DNA from: Apoda limacodes
Lineage: Eukaryota; Arthropoda; Insecta; Lepidoptera; Limacodidae
Reading direction: 5' to 3'
Assembly: GCA_946406115.1 (NCBI GenBank)
Contig: OX291545.1
Span: 2,108,001-2,172,000 of the forward strand
Length of the DNA stretch: 64,000 nt
Part shown: piece after piece, positions 34,064 through 47,089 of the stretch
Numbering within the stretch: position 1 is the first letter of the stretch
Layout: each line of letters opens with the position of its first letter
Notes under the pieces: generated by a model
The model's input: only the letters and a program-made list of their open reading frames with translations
Told to the model about the DNA's origin: nothing
Database searches by the model: none
Program-made: the position numbers and the translations under genes

Positions 34064-37000
34064 CTGCTAACAAAGGAAAAAATATTGATACTATTTTTGT
34101 TTCTATGGAGTTTGTCTTTTGACGAACAGTCGTGTTCAAAAACAACATTTGATATAAAAAATATCAAAAATCTGGATCATTATCATGAGATGCCTGGTGG
34201 TAGTTAAGTGAGCCCAAGTACTCAGCGTACGCGATTTTCTTAAGAGGAAATGTACTATCTACTACAAGGCAGTATAGTACTTGAATTGATAAATAGCCGG
34301 ACAGATTCTCAAAGAAAATGCTCCAGGCTTCTTCAGATTTTCCTGAATAACTCGACTAGGGAGCTTGTAGGACTTTTTCTGAGTCGTTAATAGATGTGTT
34401 CAAATGGCTATAGCTACTACCACGTATTATACGTAGATACAAAAAAAACTCATATTAATTACATAATCGAAGTTTTTTTCAAATTTAAAACATTTAATTA
34501 CCTATTACAGTTTTTAGTTGATTTTAAAATTATATAATGAAAATTTAAGTTACAAAGACTCACAAAAAGATTGAAAAATGAAAAAACACTGACCCTAACG
34601 TATAACGTAAGCTTACTGTAACAGACTCAGTTTTCAAATAGCTATTCAAATAGTTTCGGAGTTCAACCCGAAACGTAATTCGTATTCACACGTCTAGTGC
34701 GCAAGTGGCCTCATTAATGGACAAACTAGAGGTGGCAGAGGTCTATTGAGTCCGGCACAACAACACTCCGCACCGGGAATTCGGGATTTGAGCACCAATT
34801 AATTATTTCGTCGCGGCCATGAATAATCTCAAACCCTCGAGCGCAATTAACTAGTGGTCACTTCCTCAGAGGCGTTTATTTACAGACCTTATAGTTAGGG
34901 TTGGCAGAATAATTCATTAAATTTATTTGGATTGTTAAGTGAGAGACATTTTCTTTGTTTAGTGCTAGAGTACCCACATTGAAAAGTTTTTAATAAATTC
35001 AAAGAGCTTATCACTCACTATTGTATTTGAAATATGATGCTTTCTGTGAAGGCTTTAGATAGATTAGTGCGGAAAGAATTCTTCGGGCTGTTTGTGTAAC
35101 AGATTTTTCTTAAAAATTAAATCTATTAACATTTCATTTGGCACAAACATTAACTCATGAACCAAAATGAATGAACTAGTACAGGTACCTAATAATTTCA
35201 CCCAATATTCTGTACATGTTCATTCAAAATAATTGCTATAAACAAATAGTAAATTTAATAGAATAATGAAATCGAATTCAATTCATGTATTCAATTCAAT
35301 TCAATATTAAAATAATGAAACATATTTTATTCCAATTCTTCATGTTATTTTTTTGTTGTACGTCATCTACCTTTAACGTCTGCGTGGCTACAAAAATATA
35401 ATGACATTGTTGTCATAGTCATTTTGTAAAGGCATTTAATTGTAAAGTTAAATGTTTATTGTGCATATGATTTTACTTCATTATTTAATTCTTTTAATGA
35501 AAAAGTGTAACTTGATAAACAAATATAATAATGTGTTTGACCAACAATTCACATAGTATTTATATGTGTTGTAGTACTAACACTAAACAAATTGATTTTC
35601 AACGTATGACGCACGTCTAGAAAATGTTTGTTATGTGTGTCAGTCAGTAACAACGATATTGTTCATGACAGGCTGTATTTATACTGGCGTAAATAATAAA
35701 ACTATTATGTTGTAGAACCACATAAAAGACTTTGTACTAATTTTTACACATATTTGTTATAATAACCACTTAAGTAGTCCTTAAATTATATGTTGTAAAA
35801 TCATAAAATTCTTGTCGAAAAATTTTGTCATATCTATTTTTTTGAGAAATCAATAAATTACTGATCCTTCATAGCATCACTAGGAGTGTCATTTAACGTT
35901 TAAAAAAAATATAATTCCGTCAAAATAATAATGTAAAAATTACGTGCATGGGAATCAAAACTCGATGGCCATCACTGTACTTAAATCGAATTCGATCACT
36001 TCACGTTTTCCCGAATAAGATTCGAAATTCCAAATTACATAAATAAAAAATGAGAGACCCTCCTCTCTATGATGACGTCAACTGACTCTACACTAATATT
36101 AATAATTTAAAACCAACTTCTATTTGCTGCCACACATTTTTTTTGTCAGTTTTTATCATGACAATAAAGTTCAAAACAGCTCGGCACGTTTATGAAGTCA
36201 GAAATAAGCAAAGTTTTTGTAAGGGACGAGCATCATTTTTATTATATTTAAAATTAAATTTGCTGTCAGCCATTGTTGATATTACGGAATGTCTCTGGTA
36301 TTGACGGGAAAATTATGAAAATTGTCCATCCGATTTCATTGAAGAGTTTGATTAATCTTTATAGGCAAATTATTTTGGACCGTGACAAACAAATTAGTAG
36401 TTTTGATGATTTTGAAATGTTTTTATTTAAAAAATGCTAGCGTGGGTGGTACCTCTAAGTTTATAATGCTGTGGACTATGGGATCAACAGCTTCATTATA
36501 ATTATTTGTGAGTAATAATCGAATAGTTTATTGTTTATTAATACTATTTATGACAGTTTTGCTTTGTACTAACTTACGCACACACTTGTATACAGTTTGG
36601 TGTTTTTTAAGACTTACCAGCATTTTTTAGACGCACTGTCCAATCAACCAAAAACTTGGGTATCACACTTTTAGACATTTTTCGTTTGTAAGCAATGCAT
36701 TTTGCGTTTATAAAATTATTTGCACATTGGAGACAAGTTTAGTTTTTTTGTTAAGTTCCGTAATGAAATTAATGTTAAGAATATGTATAAAATATAAAAT
36801 TAATTAATTGGTTAATCGAAATAATAAAAAAGGCACTCAGCTAAAAAGGCCAAGTCGTCTTTATGGTGGATACTCAGATTTCTGGCTGATAGTACATAAT
36901 TTATTTCGTCTGCAGTCAAAAGTGATAAGGAGTTGAATATGAATTGAAATTGCTTTGTCTTGAACACACGTGCTATACGAAAACTCAATATTCTAAATAT

Positions 37001-39605
37001 ACCTACGTACTATTCAGACTTCAATGAGAATTTTTGGTCTTGCTCATCAAATGGTACTAAACATGCAGAATTCAACTTAAGAATATCTATACCCAATATC
37101 ACAGTTGAAACGTGCGTAACCTCTCTGACCACCCCTTCGGGAAAAAATATCGTGATGGTATTTATTTTTTTATTTTTTAATAGGGTAATTGGCGTCCGCC
37201 TGAATCATCTTTCTGCTCTTCTCTAAGTTACATAGAAAACGGACAAGTAGTTGTTCTTTAGTCTTAAAAGCATAGTACTATTATACTAAGCTCTTAGGTT
37301 TAAATAATACAATTGATTCTCCTATACAAATCATTCAAACCGAAAATCATTTCAAGAAAAAGATACCTGCTCTCAATAAAAAGGTGGCTATTTTCATACG
37401 CGCCTCACCCTTAGCCATTGTCCAGGAAGCCTCCATATTTCACGTCTTTACCTTCTCCGTGCGTGCATTTATAACCAGCTTCCGACCCGCGGCAGAATAT
37501 GTTAATATTAGTGTTGTACACGAGATCCATTTTTGTGTCCGAAAACATTTGAAATAAATGTTTATTAATTTTCGGTGTTAAAAAAAGTCCAATTTAAATT
37601 TTTATTTTATTACAGCTAAAACATTCATTTGATTCATACAGTCTTTTGCAGGGCTTTATTTGCACTAAGTTACAGTAGCGTTATTATTGGACGTGTTAAG
37701 TCAAGTAGGTATTACTCTAAGATGGCGCGGCATGGGGGATTGTGCGTAAGCATTGGAAGCGTTTTTTTCATATATCTCGTAAATGGTTTTTCGGACGAGA
37801 AAAAACATGATTTTACTTAGGTTCGATAACTCAAAAATCGTTCAGAAAAAATATATATGTATAGTAACAAAACAATAACTTATCTCAAAGAGAGATAGAT
37901 TTGCGTCTGACAAACGGCCATTTTTTTCTTGCTAAGTGAACTACATCGCCTTTGATAATTCGACAACATGGAGGTGGTTATGGCACCTGTGGCAAATGTA
38001 TTACCGGCTGGACATCACGCGACTAGCCATATGCGACGACATTATAGTAGTCAGGTACCTTCGCCCCTAAATCGCTGTGCAACTTACATAGGTACACACA
38101 TACTAGTAGTATTAAATTAAAAGGAGAATTATTTACTGTGACGGTAAAAACTATTTTATTTAAAAACTATTGTTAATTATTTTTTTTGCAAGGATTAAAA
38201 GAAATTACAATGGCAAAAATATAATAGGGATTTGAAACATTTATGAATTTTCAACTGTCAATCACACTCATATTTCATTACCCTAGGTATCATTAATAAA
38301 ATTAAAATAATTTGGTTGTCAAGAATTATAACAGGAACAAAAGATACATTTATGATTTAAATTTGTATGGATCTTTTTATGTAACTTTCATTGATGTTTG
38401 GTTCTATATCCGTAAGCGCATCCGCAAAATTTTCACATCACTAAACATGTAAGAAATAGACAGGTACGTATAGTCCAGGAAAGTATAATGCCGGTTCGAT
38501 TTAGAAAAGGTCAGACACCGGGTGAAAATGGGATTTTTCTTACGGGTTTCCTTTTCAATTCGTTTTGTCCGGTACGATTTGAATGAGTTAAATTATATGG
38601 AAAAATGGTTATTTTCCTTGCCGTTAGGTGTTTTTGCTTTAGAAAGGTGTGTTGGGTGATTTATAGAGCAAGATCTGTAAAAATGCTTAATGATGCTTTT
38701 TGCGTAGAATATTTTGGAGGCCATTCAGATTTTCTCTTATTACCTTTTGTGATTAAATTTGAGTATATTTTTATTAACCCCCAATTTTCGTTTAAACAAC
38801 GATTTTTATATGTATTGTATTTTAAAATCGAGTCCAGGTTAATGTTTCAAAGTAACACACGTTAAACAAAACACAACTCTATTTAAGCCTGTGACGATAC
38901 CATAATTATGCCTTACATTTTGTAATACAATGTTTGTTTTATTCAAGTTTTAGCGCGAATATTTTCATTAGTAAACAATTTTCAATGAAGTTACTACCTA
39001 TAGCAAAATGCATCTTTAAATTAGAATGGCGCGTTCAGATAAAAAAATACAATACAACAAATACAAATATATTTTTTAATCATCTTGGTTACATAGGTTT
39101 AACAGTGTGTGAAACCTCCATTTACGTATGAAATACCTGTGCTAGGAGATTTCGCTCTTTCATAACATTGTTAGATACTATACTGTTCTCAAAATATAAA
39201 TTTGTATACTATTTTCATATTATATAATATTATCAAATGAAATTAATACTATCAAAATAAATTAAATGAAATAAAATTTAATATATATATTAACTCAAAC
39301 TAAATAAATTCAAATTAAATGAATTCAAACTAAGTTAACAAGATTAAATCAGATCGAATAAATTAAATTACATTAAATTAAAGTAAACCCAAATAGAATA
39401 TAATAAATCAAACTAAAGTCACTTAAATTTGCACTACATTAAATCTTTCTTTCTAGCAGCGCCTCTGTCTCATCATAATTTAATGTCAATAACCACTTAG
39501 TAAGGGCATCTTATAATGGTAGTTCATTGGATATATACTTAAATTTTTGTTTATTTGATTATACAGAAAAGTTGCTTGTGAAATATAATGTCTAGTTGCA
39601 AAAGT
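34064..39605. other. Intron sequence, no gene; AT-rich with one motif-dense block
   Basis: 34590-34890 is non-repetitive, less AT-rich and dense in TAAT-type and other motifs; see findings. The open frames at 36960, 37629, 38605 and 38934 are unrecognised and AT-driven. 39225-39450 is AAATTAAAT-type low complexity. Confidence 0.45.
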
Positions 39606-41040
39606 TGTTTAAGTTTTTTGTGTGTTTTTAATAATATAATTTCTTCTGTTTAGTACGTTGGGGTCGTATTTCAGACTTTTATGGTATTTTAATGCTAGAT
39701 TTTGTACGTATAGTTTTCTGACAGTTAATATATTTTTATTTGCGTATACCATACTAGTAGGATGTCTGTATGATTTAAAGTACATTACTTTAATTAATAA
39801 TCTCTGAGCCCTTTCTAGATCCAGAAATTTAGTCTTTATTGCTCCTCCCCGAACAGATATACAGTATGAAAGAACAGATTGACCTAATGCTATATATATA
39901 CGGTTAAGTAGATTTTGTGAAGCTACATGTCTCAAATATTTAAATATCCATATTAGTTTTCTAGTCCTACTGGTGAGCATCTCCAAGTTAGCATGCCATG
40001 ATAGCCGTTGATCGACAAGCACTTCCAAATACTTTATTGTATCTACTTTTTAATGTCAGGACATTTACAGAGATGGTCGTTTAAATTACACTCATGTATT
40101 TTAACAGTGAAATTTGAATCAGTCTGTGAATGGTTATACATGGAGAAGCAAATCAAATTCGTTTTAGATATATTAAGTGTCAGTAGATTCAGTTTTCACC
40201 ATACTGATATCGTTTTAAGTGCTGTTTCAGCATTGCTTTTAGTATCTTTCCAAAAAGTGCCAGTAAAATACAACAGCAGTGTCATCCTCATATGAAAATT
40301 TTTTACCGTCTTTTATGTTAAGATCACAGAGATCATTGATATATGTTAAAAATAAGGTAGGTCCTAATACACTACCTTGTGGGACTCCATAATTTATGTC
40401 CATATCCTCACTGACAAAGTCTCCAACCTTGACCCTTTGCTTTTGTTGACACAGATAGTCTGTCAACAGAGCGAGAGGCGTGCCTCTTATTCCAACTTTT
40501 TCTAGCTTGCGTATAAGGATGGGGACAGACACTGTATCAAAGGCCTTTTTAAGATCCAAAAACACCGCTAAACATTTGTGTCCTTTATCGACATGGCTTA
40601 CAATATGGTTACATAAATCTGTAACGGCATTCTCGGTTGAGACTCCTTGTCTGAAACCATATTGTCGTTTAAAAATTTTGCAAAATTTTTCAAAATAAGC
40701 TAATAACCTATTATTAATAAGTTTTTCCCATATTTTTGAGATAGATGGTAAAACTGAGACTGGTCTGCAGTTATTTAGGTCATCTATATCTCCATTTTTG
40801 AAAACTGGTGATAACAGATCTTTTAAGAATTTCAGGAAATATTCCCTGACTAAAACAAAGATTTATAGGGATTCAAATATCCTTTGCTGTTTTGAGGAAA
40901 TGGGTAGAGATTTTATCCCATCCGGGGGCAGTATTTGATTTTAAGTTCATAATAGTGTTATTAACTTCATTGCAGTCCGTATCCAGTAGTACAAAGGACG
41001 CAGTTTGTTCTTTAGACATAGTTTGATCGTGACTGTCTCT
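39606..41040 (-). mobile_element. Broken jockey-superfamily non-LTR reverse transcriptase
   Basis: Read on the minus strand, the segments follow the order of an ORF2 reverse transcriptase. NLKSNTAPGWDKIS lies near 40930. MFLDLKKAFDTV (first catalytic Asp) is at 40565-40530, NYGVPQGSVLGPTLF at about 40390, and FSYEDDTAVVF at about 40280, where the usual FADD box has Glu in place of Ala. After frame changes come NISKTN.ICF and, at 40028-39609, the C-terminal region starting MEVLVDQRLSWHANLEML. Stops interrupt 40570-40890. The 5' half with the endonuclease is absent, as in a 5'-truncated insertion. It lies in the large Sox intron in the same transcriptional direction as the gene. Confidence 0.88.
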
Positions 41041-41183
41041 TCTTTTTTATTATATACATTAGATGAGAAGTTATGATTTATTTTATGAAAGGTTTAAAGC
41101 TAACAAAATATAAGTACAAATGACTAAATTGTAAAATATTAAGTTATGATTTTGCGAATCATAGACATCAACACAGAATTAAT

Positions 41184-41650
41184 TGTTAAATGTAGGAAGT
41201 AATCTCACTTCCGATTTATGAATTCGGACCCAGACAAAATAAAGTTGCGTAAAATTTTGAACCTGTGGCGTGAGAATGACTGGTTTAAAGCTAACTATGA
41301 ATGGGTGTTTGATTGGAACTAAAGTTGGTTGGAGAATGTTTTAAAAGCGTTGATTGGTGGTTTGTCTGAACGTATGTGATTGGTGGTAGTTTTAAGACGA
41401 GCGCTGATTGGGAGTTTTATAATGTTGAATATAACCGCGAGAGTTTAAGTTACTTAAAACTTTTATAATATTGAAAACAGCCGCGAAACTTACCTAAGTG
41501 AGTCGTTTAACAACCATTAGGGTAGCCTCATACAATAAATATTCTAACAATAATAAAGGGTAGTTGTCTTGGTTTTCACGTATTCTGTATAATAGTATGA
41601 CGTGTTAGTTTATTTGAAATTACCCGGGGTTTGTTAAAACTTTACGAACA
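41184..41650. mobile_element. Possible solo LTR or promoter-bearing element
   Basis: This ~467-bp block starts TGTTAAATG and ends TTTACGAACA (TG...CA). It contains four GATTGG (inverted CCAAT) boxes within about 115 bp (near 41310, 41353, 41379, 41407), a TTTATAAT element, ACAATAAATATT and AATAATAAAG poly(A)-like signals, then a TTGTCTTGG stretch. No exact target duplication is visible and no internal retroviral-type coding region adjoins it, so this is tentative. Confidence 0.35.
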
Positions 41651-44600
41651 ATATATTAATATTCTATTAGTTTAGGATATTTAGGCCGTTTCATCTAGAT
41701 TGTTCATATTAATCTAGGACTCTGTTATAGTACCCCAACCAACATAACTAGAATTATACTGAAAAGATATTCTTTTTTCTTTGTTAAAATAAGTTAAGGC
41801 CGGACATCCGTCCGGAATATAAAATAGGATGGAGGTGTTTGAAATGTAGGAAGGGAGAAGGTTGCAAGAGAGGGGTTAGTGGTGATAAAAGTGCGTGGTC
41901 CCACGCATACAGAACATTCAATTTCCGTCGTTTAAATTGTCGAAACGCTGCCCGACCAAAGGGTCCATAGTCTACGCTTGTGGATCACTAGAAGCTAGGA
42001 ATCACGTGGGGATAAACTACAGCTAGATCGTGCCACCATAACTGGTTAGTAAATACTTTTATATTAGAAGTTACAGTGAAAATATTGTGTGTTCGTTGTG
42101 AAATTCTTTAGATTGTGTTTTAAAAATATCTTTATTAATGTTAAAACATCCAAATGACGGGCCCGTTTTTGTCAGTTAGAAATTTATGTTAGAAAGAAAT
42201 CTCAATCACCTCAGTAGGAAGGAGTATATTAACGGACCTTGTTTCTAGGACATTTTCAGCTAGGTAAAGATAAATCTTCTATAAAAGTAAAAGTAGGAAC
42301 AAAGATTATACCAGCCATAATAATTATATAGCCCACTAAAGAACTAGGTCTGCCAAGAGATACAGTAATTACTATGTGTAATCCATGTGCATCCTTAGCG
42401 GCGTTAGTAGGGTTTTACTATTTTGACTGGTTGGCTAGTGTAGGTGAGCGCTGATGATCATTGTAAGGGGGCGCCCCTTAAACCTACTTTCAGGTCGCAA
42501 GTCCTGAACGCTTAGCTACCTGGTTCCCACTCTACAAAACGAATGGATTTAGCATTCGTATGGGTTTTACTTTCAAATGTTGAAGTAGCGAAAATTAGGG
42601 TTCCTTTGTGTACTTTAGGTCTGATATTCGAGTATTTGCTTTGTTTAGGTGTTTTTGTACAGACTTTAGAAATGGTAAAAATTCAAAGCGGACATTATTT
42701 ATGATCGTAGATTTAGCTATATTTATTGCTTGATTATTTTCTTTTACGCTTATTTGTATGCTATTGTTTGCTATATTACTCTGACGTACCTCTTAAAACA
42801 ACTGGGTTACTACTTATTTAACACAACGGGTTTTCGGGTCCTACAACTTTTGACGATCACGCTTGGCCAAATAAGATTATTATCTACATCATATTATTAG
42901 GTTCTTTTGATTTCTCTCTCTGAGTGAGTGTTGATGCTTCAGAAGTTTCTCAAAACAGTTTATTTTTTTATTAAAATATTCATAAAAAGGGGGGCCGTTA
43001 CAAGCCTCTGTTCAAAGCAAGCAATTTTATTTATCCGTCTATTAACTTTATGGGTAAGTCAACAAGGGGGTATGTACTTATACATAATATATATTTCGAA
43101 AAAACATAATCGCATGTGTTATATTAATAGATATTTTTGCCAAAACAATATTTCACTAATTATTTTTATGACTAATTTAAATAACTAATTTAAAGATTAA
43201 ACAAAACGTGCTTTTATATATAAAGCTTGTTAATTTTCTCAAACGTGCTTTTATAGAGAAAGAAAACCAATTTTACTTCACTTTTGAAACAACTTTGTCA
43301 CAACTCTTTACTTAGTCAGAAATTACAAATGAACAGAAAAAAACGTTTCAAGTGAAAATGAAACTTTTCTACTGAGAACTCCAACAAAGCTTTGATTTAA
43401 TTAAATTTATTATAATTGAAAGTCACACTTTGATGTTGCATTTTTAAGGTTTCTGTTATCGAATTGAAAGTGCTTTGTGTTAACCCTTTGTGGTTCGAAT
43501 TAATTTAGTTCCATAACAAGTTTTGTGCAGGAGTTTACAACCAGTTTCAGTAACTTCTGCAAAGCTTGTGCATATATATGTGTGTATTTTGCGTGAATTT
43601 GTGGGTCATTTCTTGTGTACATAAAGAATTTAGAAATTAAATTCTCATAAAAGAGGCTTAAAATTAGATGACGATAATGGATGTGATAGAATATTTGATA
43701 TTTAAATTAAAAACTATGTCAGATAATTTATAATAGGTATGACTTCACTGTTCATATGACTAGCTGTTCTGACACATCTAACTAATAAATATTTTTTGTA
43801 TATTATATTTACCTTAGATAGATGCGGGCTAGTAAATAAATCACAAGTGTACCAAGTCTTAAATCAATTAAATATGTAATTGCTGACAAAACAACTGCGA
43901 CTTAAGTGAAAACAGACAGATATACTGCGAAGTCTTTGAGAGTTCTTTTACATAACTATTTGTTACGGTGGAGACGGACCTAAGTCTCACTATGGAAGTT
44001 CTTTTTAGCGTTTTTGTTATGTAACCATAAAGAGTCAGTGATGCAGTTTTGCTTTTTGGCTATTGCTTTTACACCGAACAAAAATAGAACCTCCTCCTTC
44101 TGTCTCAAGTATTCCCTTATATTTAACGTTTTTTTTTGTTTATTTATAAACAAGCATAACTTCTATACAGTAGTGCGATTTTGATAATTGTTTTGTTATT
44201 GGATAGGTTGAGACCAACAATAAATTGAACCCTATTTAAAATTGTTATAATAATTCTATCCCTATCAAAATGATGATTGATTTTACACCTACTAAATTTT
44301 TGTTTTCATATTTGAGCACCATTCTTTGCAGGCCTACCCAAATCTATTTAACACAAAAAATAAATCCGATGAAACTAAAAAGAAAATAATTAAATTTTAA
44401 TAGAAATCTTAATTTTAAGCCGGCGCTAAAAAGAATCAACGAAGATCATTAATTACTTTAAAGAAATAGGTAGGGATTACCTACTGCAATTTCGATTCGT
44501 CGGCGAAATGCTAAAAATTATTTAATTTGGTACTTATTTTTAGGAGATTCGTTTTTATGATTTAACAGTTTTTTTCAGTTCCTTCTTTCGTCAGGTTAAT

Positions 44601-45639
44601 TTTTTGGTCAAAAGTTTCCATGTTTTTACGTATCAAATAAAATGGACTGAGTACACAAATTAAGAGAAACTCAACGATTTCAATACGATTGCACCCAATG
44701 TCAAGGGCTAGTTGCAACAGAGCGCTTCATTACTGTTTGTTTGTAGATAGTAGCAGTACCTATATTTCTTTACTGCTGATCAGTAAGCAATGTACCTTTA
44801 CAAAGCGATTGACACGCGAGTCGAACAAAGTTTATTGATATCTAGGTCAAGGATAGTTCGAATTCAGTCCTTCAACTACTAATGAGATTCAAACAAATTG
44901 TGTTTGTCTCTTCTAATTTTAGTTATTCATGTGGTGTACAGACTAAGGTCAAAGTCCCCTGTTGCTAACATCATCGCATCGCTTGCTTGCGCTATTACTT
45001 CCTTTTCGTTTCGGGTTCCTGTTAATTTTATCCTCTTTGCTCGTCTCCTAAGAATCGTAGCGTGATATCAAATAGACTATAACTTGCCCTAATAGTTGGG
45101 CTACCAAATGCAAATATTTAAATCCTACTGGTAGTTTACGAGATAAGCACGTTTAAACAATAAAACGAGCAAACTATTCAACGTTATTATATTAGTATAG
45201 GTAAGTCCTAAAAACAGTTGCGCGTGGACTATGGCCCGAATCGCCCTTGGTGAGGGCACGCGCAAAATCAAAGTTCGAAAATTATCGACCCTTAAAAAAC
45301 CTGCCCAACAAAATGACAAGCAAAATTTTCGCACATTCATAGTTATGTCTAAGTGGTGCGAGTCTGTTCGTCCGTCCGTCCGCACGTAGCTAACAATCCG
45401 TGGATAAGTTAATAGATTAGCTACAGTTTTGCAAATCATGGTAAGGGGAGCTGCTATGAATTTTATCTATCATTATGGTAAAAAAAAACTGCCTATGTTA
45501 TCTATTAAATGAGTGTTCTTATTTAAAATACTTATGAAGGAAAAAGTTTGAGTAGCCACCCATCGGACCATAAGTAGTTAATAGTATTACGACAATGATC
45601 GTCGAAGAGGTGGTCAGTGATATAACTAACATTAAACTG
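41651..45639. other. Intron sequence, no gene recognised
   Basis: Contains a small CCGGACATCCGTCCGG hairpin at 41803 and a GC-richer piece at 41900-42020. The frame at 42928-43188 has no signature. Most of the interval is AT-rich single-copy-looking DNA. Confidence 0.4.
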
Positions 45640-45840
45640 CTCCGGCGAACAGTCAATAATATAAGTATCACATAATTTAGTATATCCCAAACGTGATGAA
45701 CTGGAGATAGAAATTCATCAAAACTTCCTTGAGACTACTTTTCAAATACACAAATTGTAACTTTTTGTTGTCTTCACCGAGAATTGAACCCAAAACCTTT
45801 GACTCCCCGGTCCCCGGTCCAATGGACCACCAATATTATT
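45640..45840 (-). mobile_element. SINE-like fragment
   Basis: On the minus strand GGTGGTCCATTGGACCGGGGACCGGGGAGTC is followed by GGTTTTGGGTTCAATTCTCGGTG, a tRNA-like B-box region, and a 3' body with CCAGTTCATCACGTTTGGGATATAC. This is the arrangement of tRNA-derived lepidopteran SINEs. Confidence 0.5.
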
Positions 45841-45954
45841 GATATGAACTTTTAAAAGACGCTTTTTGTTTTTTTTTTTATGAATTCAAAATTATAACAG
45901 TTTTATCCTTTATATATACAGTTATTTCGCGTAATAATAATTATGTGATATACA

Positions 45955-46060
45955 ACATCTTAGGGCCGCAGGTTCAAGTGCTGGCTCGAGTTTGATTTTG
46001 TTTGCATATTTTCTATGGAAGTATTTATTTATATTGATGATTTAGCCATAGATATGTCCC
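45955..46060 (+). mobile_element. SINE-like fragment
   Basis: GGGCCGCAGGTTCAAGTGCTGGCTCGAG, followed by TTTTGTTTGCATATTTTCTATGGAAGTATTTATTTATAT, resembles the B-box and body of a lepidopteran tRNA-derived SINE. The B box has changes (GGTTCAAGTGC), so it is degraded. Confidence 0.5.
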
Positions 46061-46503
46061 AAGCAGAGGTGGCTCGTCCTAAGGAGCGCTAGTGCAGCGT
46101 ACTCCCATAATTAATTATCTACTTAACAATGTGCTTTCAGATATTACTTAAAATAATTAATTATTATGCTTCGATTACTCTGTTATGTTAACAAAGCATT
46201 TCACTAAAAACATACCGTACACACACAGTTGACTCCAGATTTGGTATGGAATTTGACTGCAACTGAGTCACTACGTGAAGCGCTTGCAATTGCGCTCCTA
46301 TAAAACGAATTTCAGTACAGAGACTTAGAGCTAAAATTAACAAGTGTGTGAAAGAGAAAGTTCGATACAGTCTCACACGTGAAACAGAAGATTTTGTAAA
46401 GAAAATTACTGTTGCCGGCTTGCCGCTCTTTAGGCCGACTTGTGGAAGTTTCAGGGTTAAATAAATAACTAGCTAAATAACTAAGCCTGGGTCAATTGCA
46501 TAA

Positions 46504-47089
46504 CTAGATAACTCGTCTTTTGTCTTGCAGAAGCAGAAAGTTAACTATTCCCCAGAAGTGACAACATAACAAAAATAAATGTGCATCCTGTTATTAACCG
46601 CCTAAATAAGAAATTCCTGCATAAGTATATACGGGTCTCGCTCTCTCTTGTTAGGAACAATAAATCTATCTCTTTTTACAATCTTTGTTATTCTTCTACA
46701 ATTAAATTTTAAAGATAATACTTTATTATGTCGTCCTTCGACTCCTTCGTGATGCCCAAATGATTGCCAGATGTTTCTGAATGATGTTTTAGGAATGGAA
46801 GATGCTTTTACAAATTGTGTTATTCCATGTTTTGCATTATACGCGTACGTAGGTACTCAGTCTGTCTGTTTATTCACTACATACCTATTTATTTAATTAG
46901 AATTGTGCAAGTGAAAAGTATTAAAAATAGACCTTCAAAAGATCTTTCGTTGTCTTAACACGTTCGTTCTTGCTCCAATTTAGGGTGGAGCCTTTGCCTA
47001 TGTATATGTGTTGAATATAGAAAAAAACCGAGGTACCTAGAATGCCTGCAGGCTGCAGAAGCAAAAATAATGAACCTCGGAGTTCAGTG
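46504..47089 (+). repeat. ~590-bp dispersed repeat, copy 1
   Basis: It aligns almost base for base with 63442-64000, from CTAGATAACTCGTC to GAACCTCGGAGTTCAGTG, with scattered substitutions and a ~25-bp length difference near 46938. No coding signature; both copies have the same orientation. Copy 2 is cut by the window end, so the true length may be greater. Confidence 0.85.
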
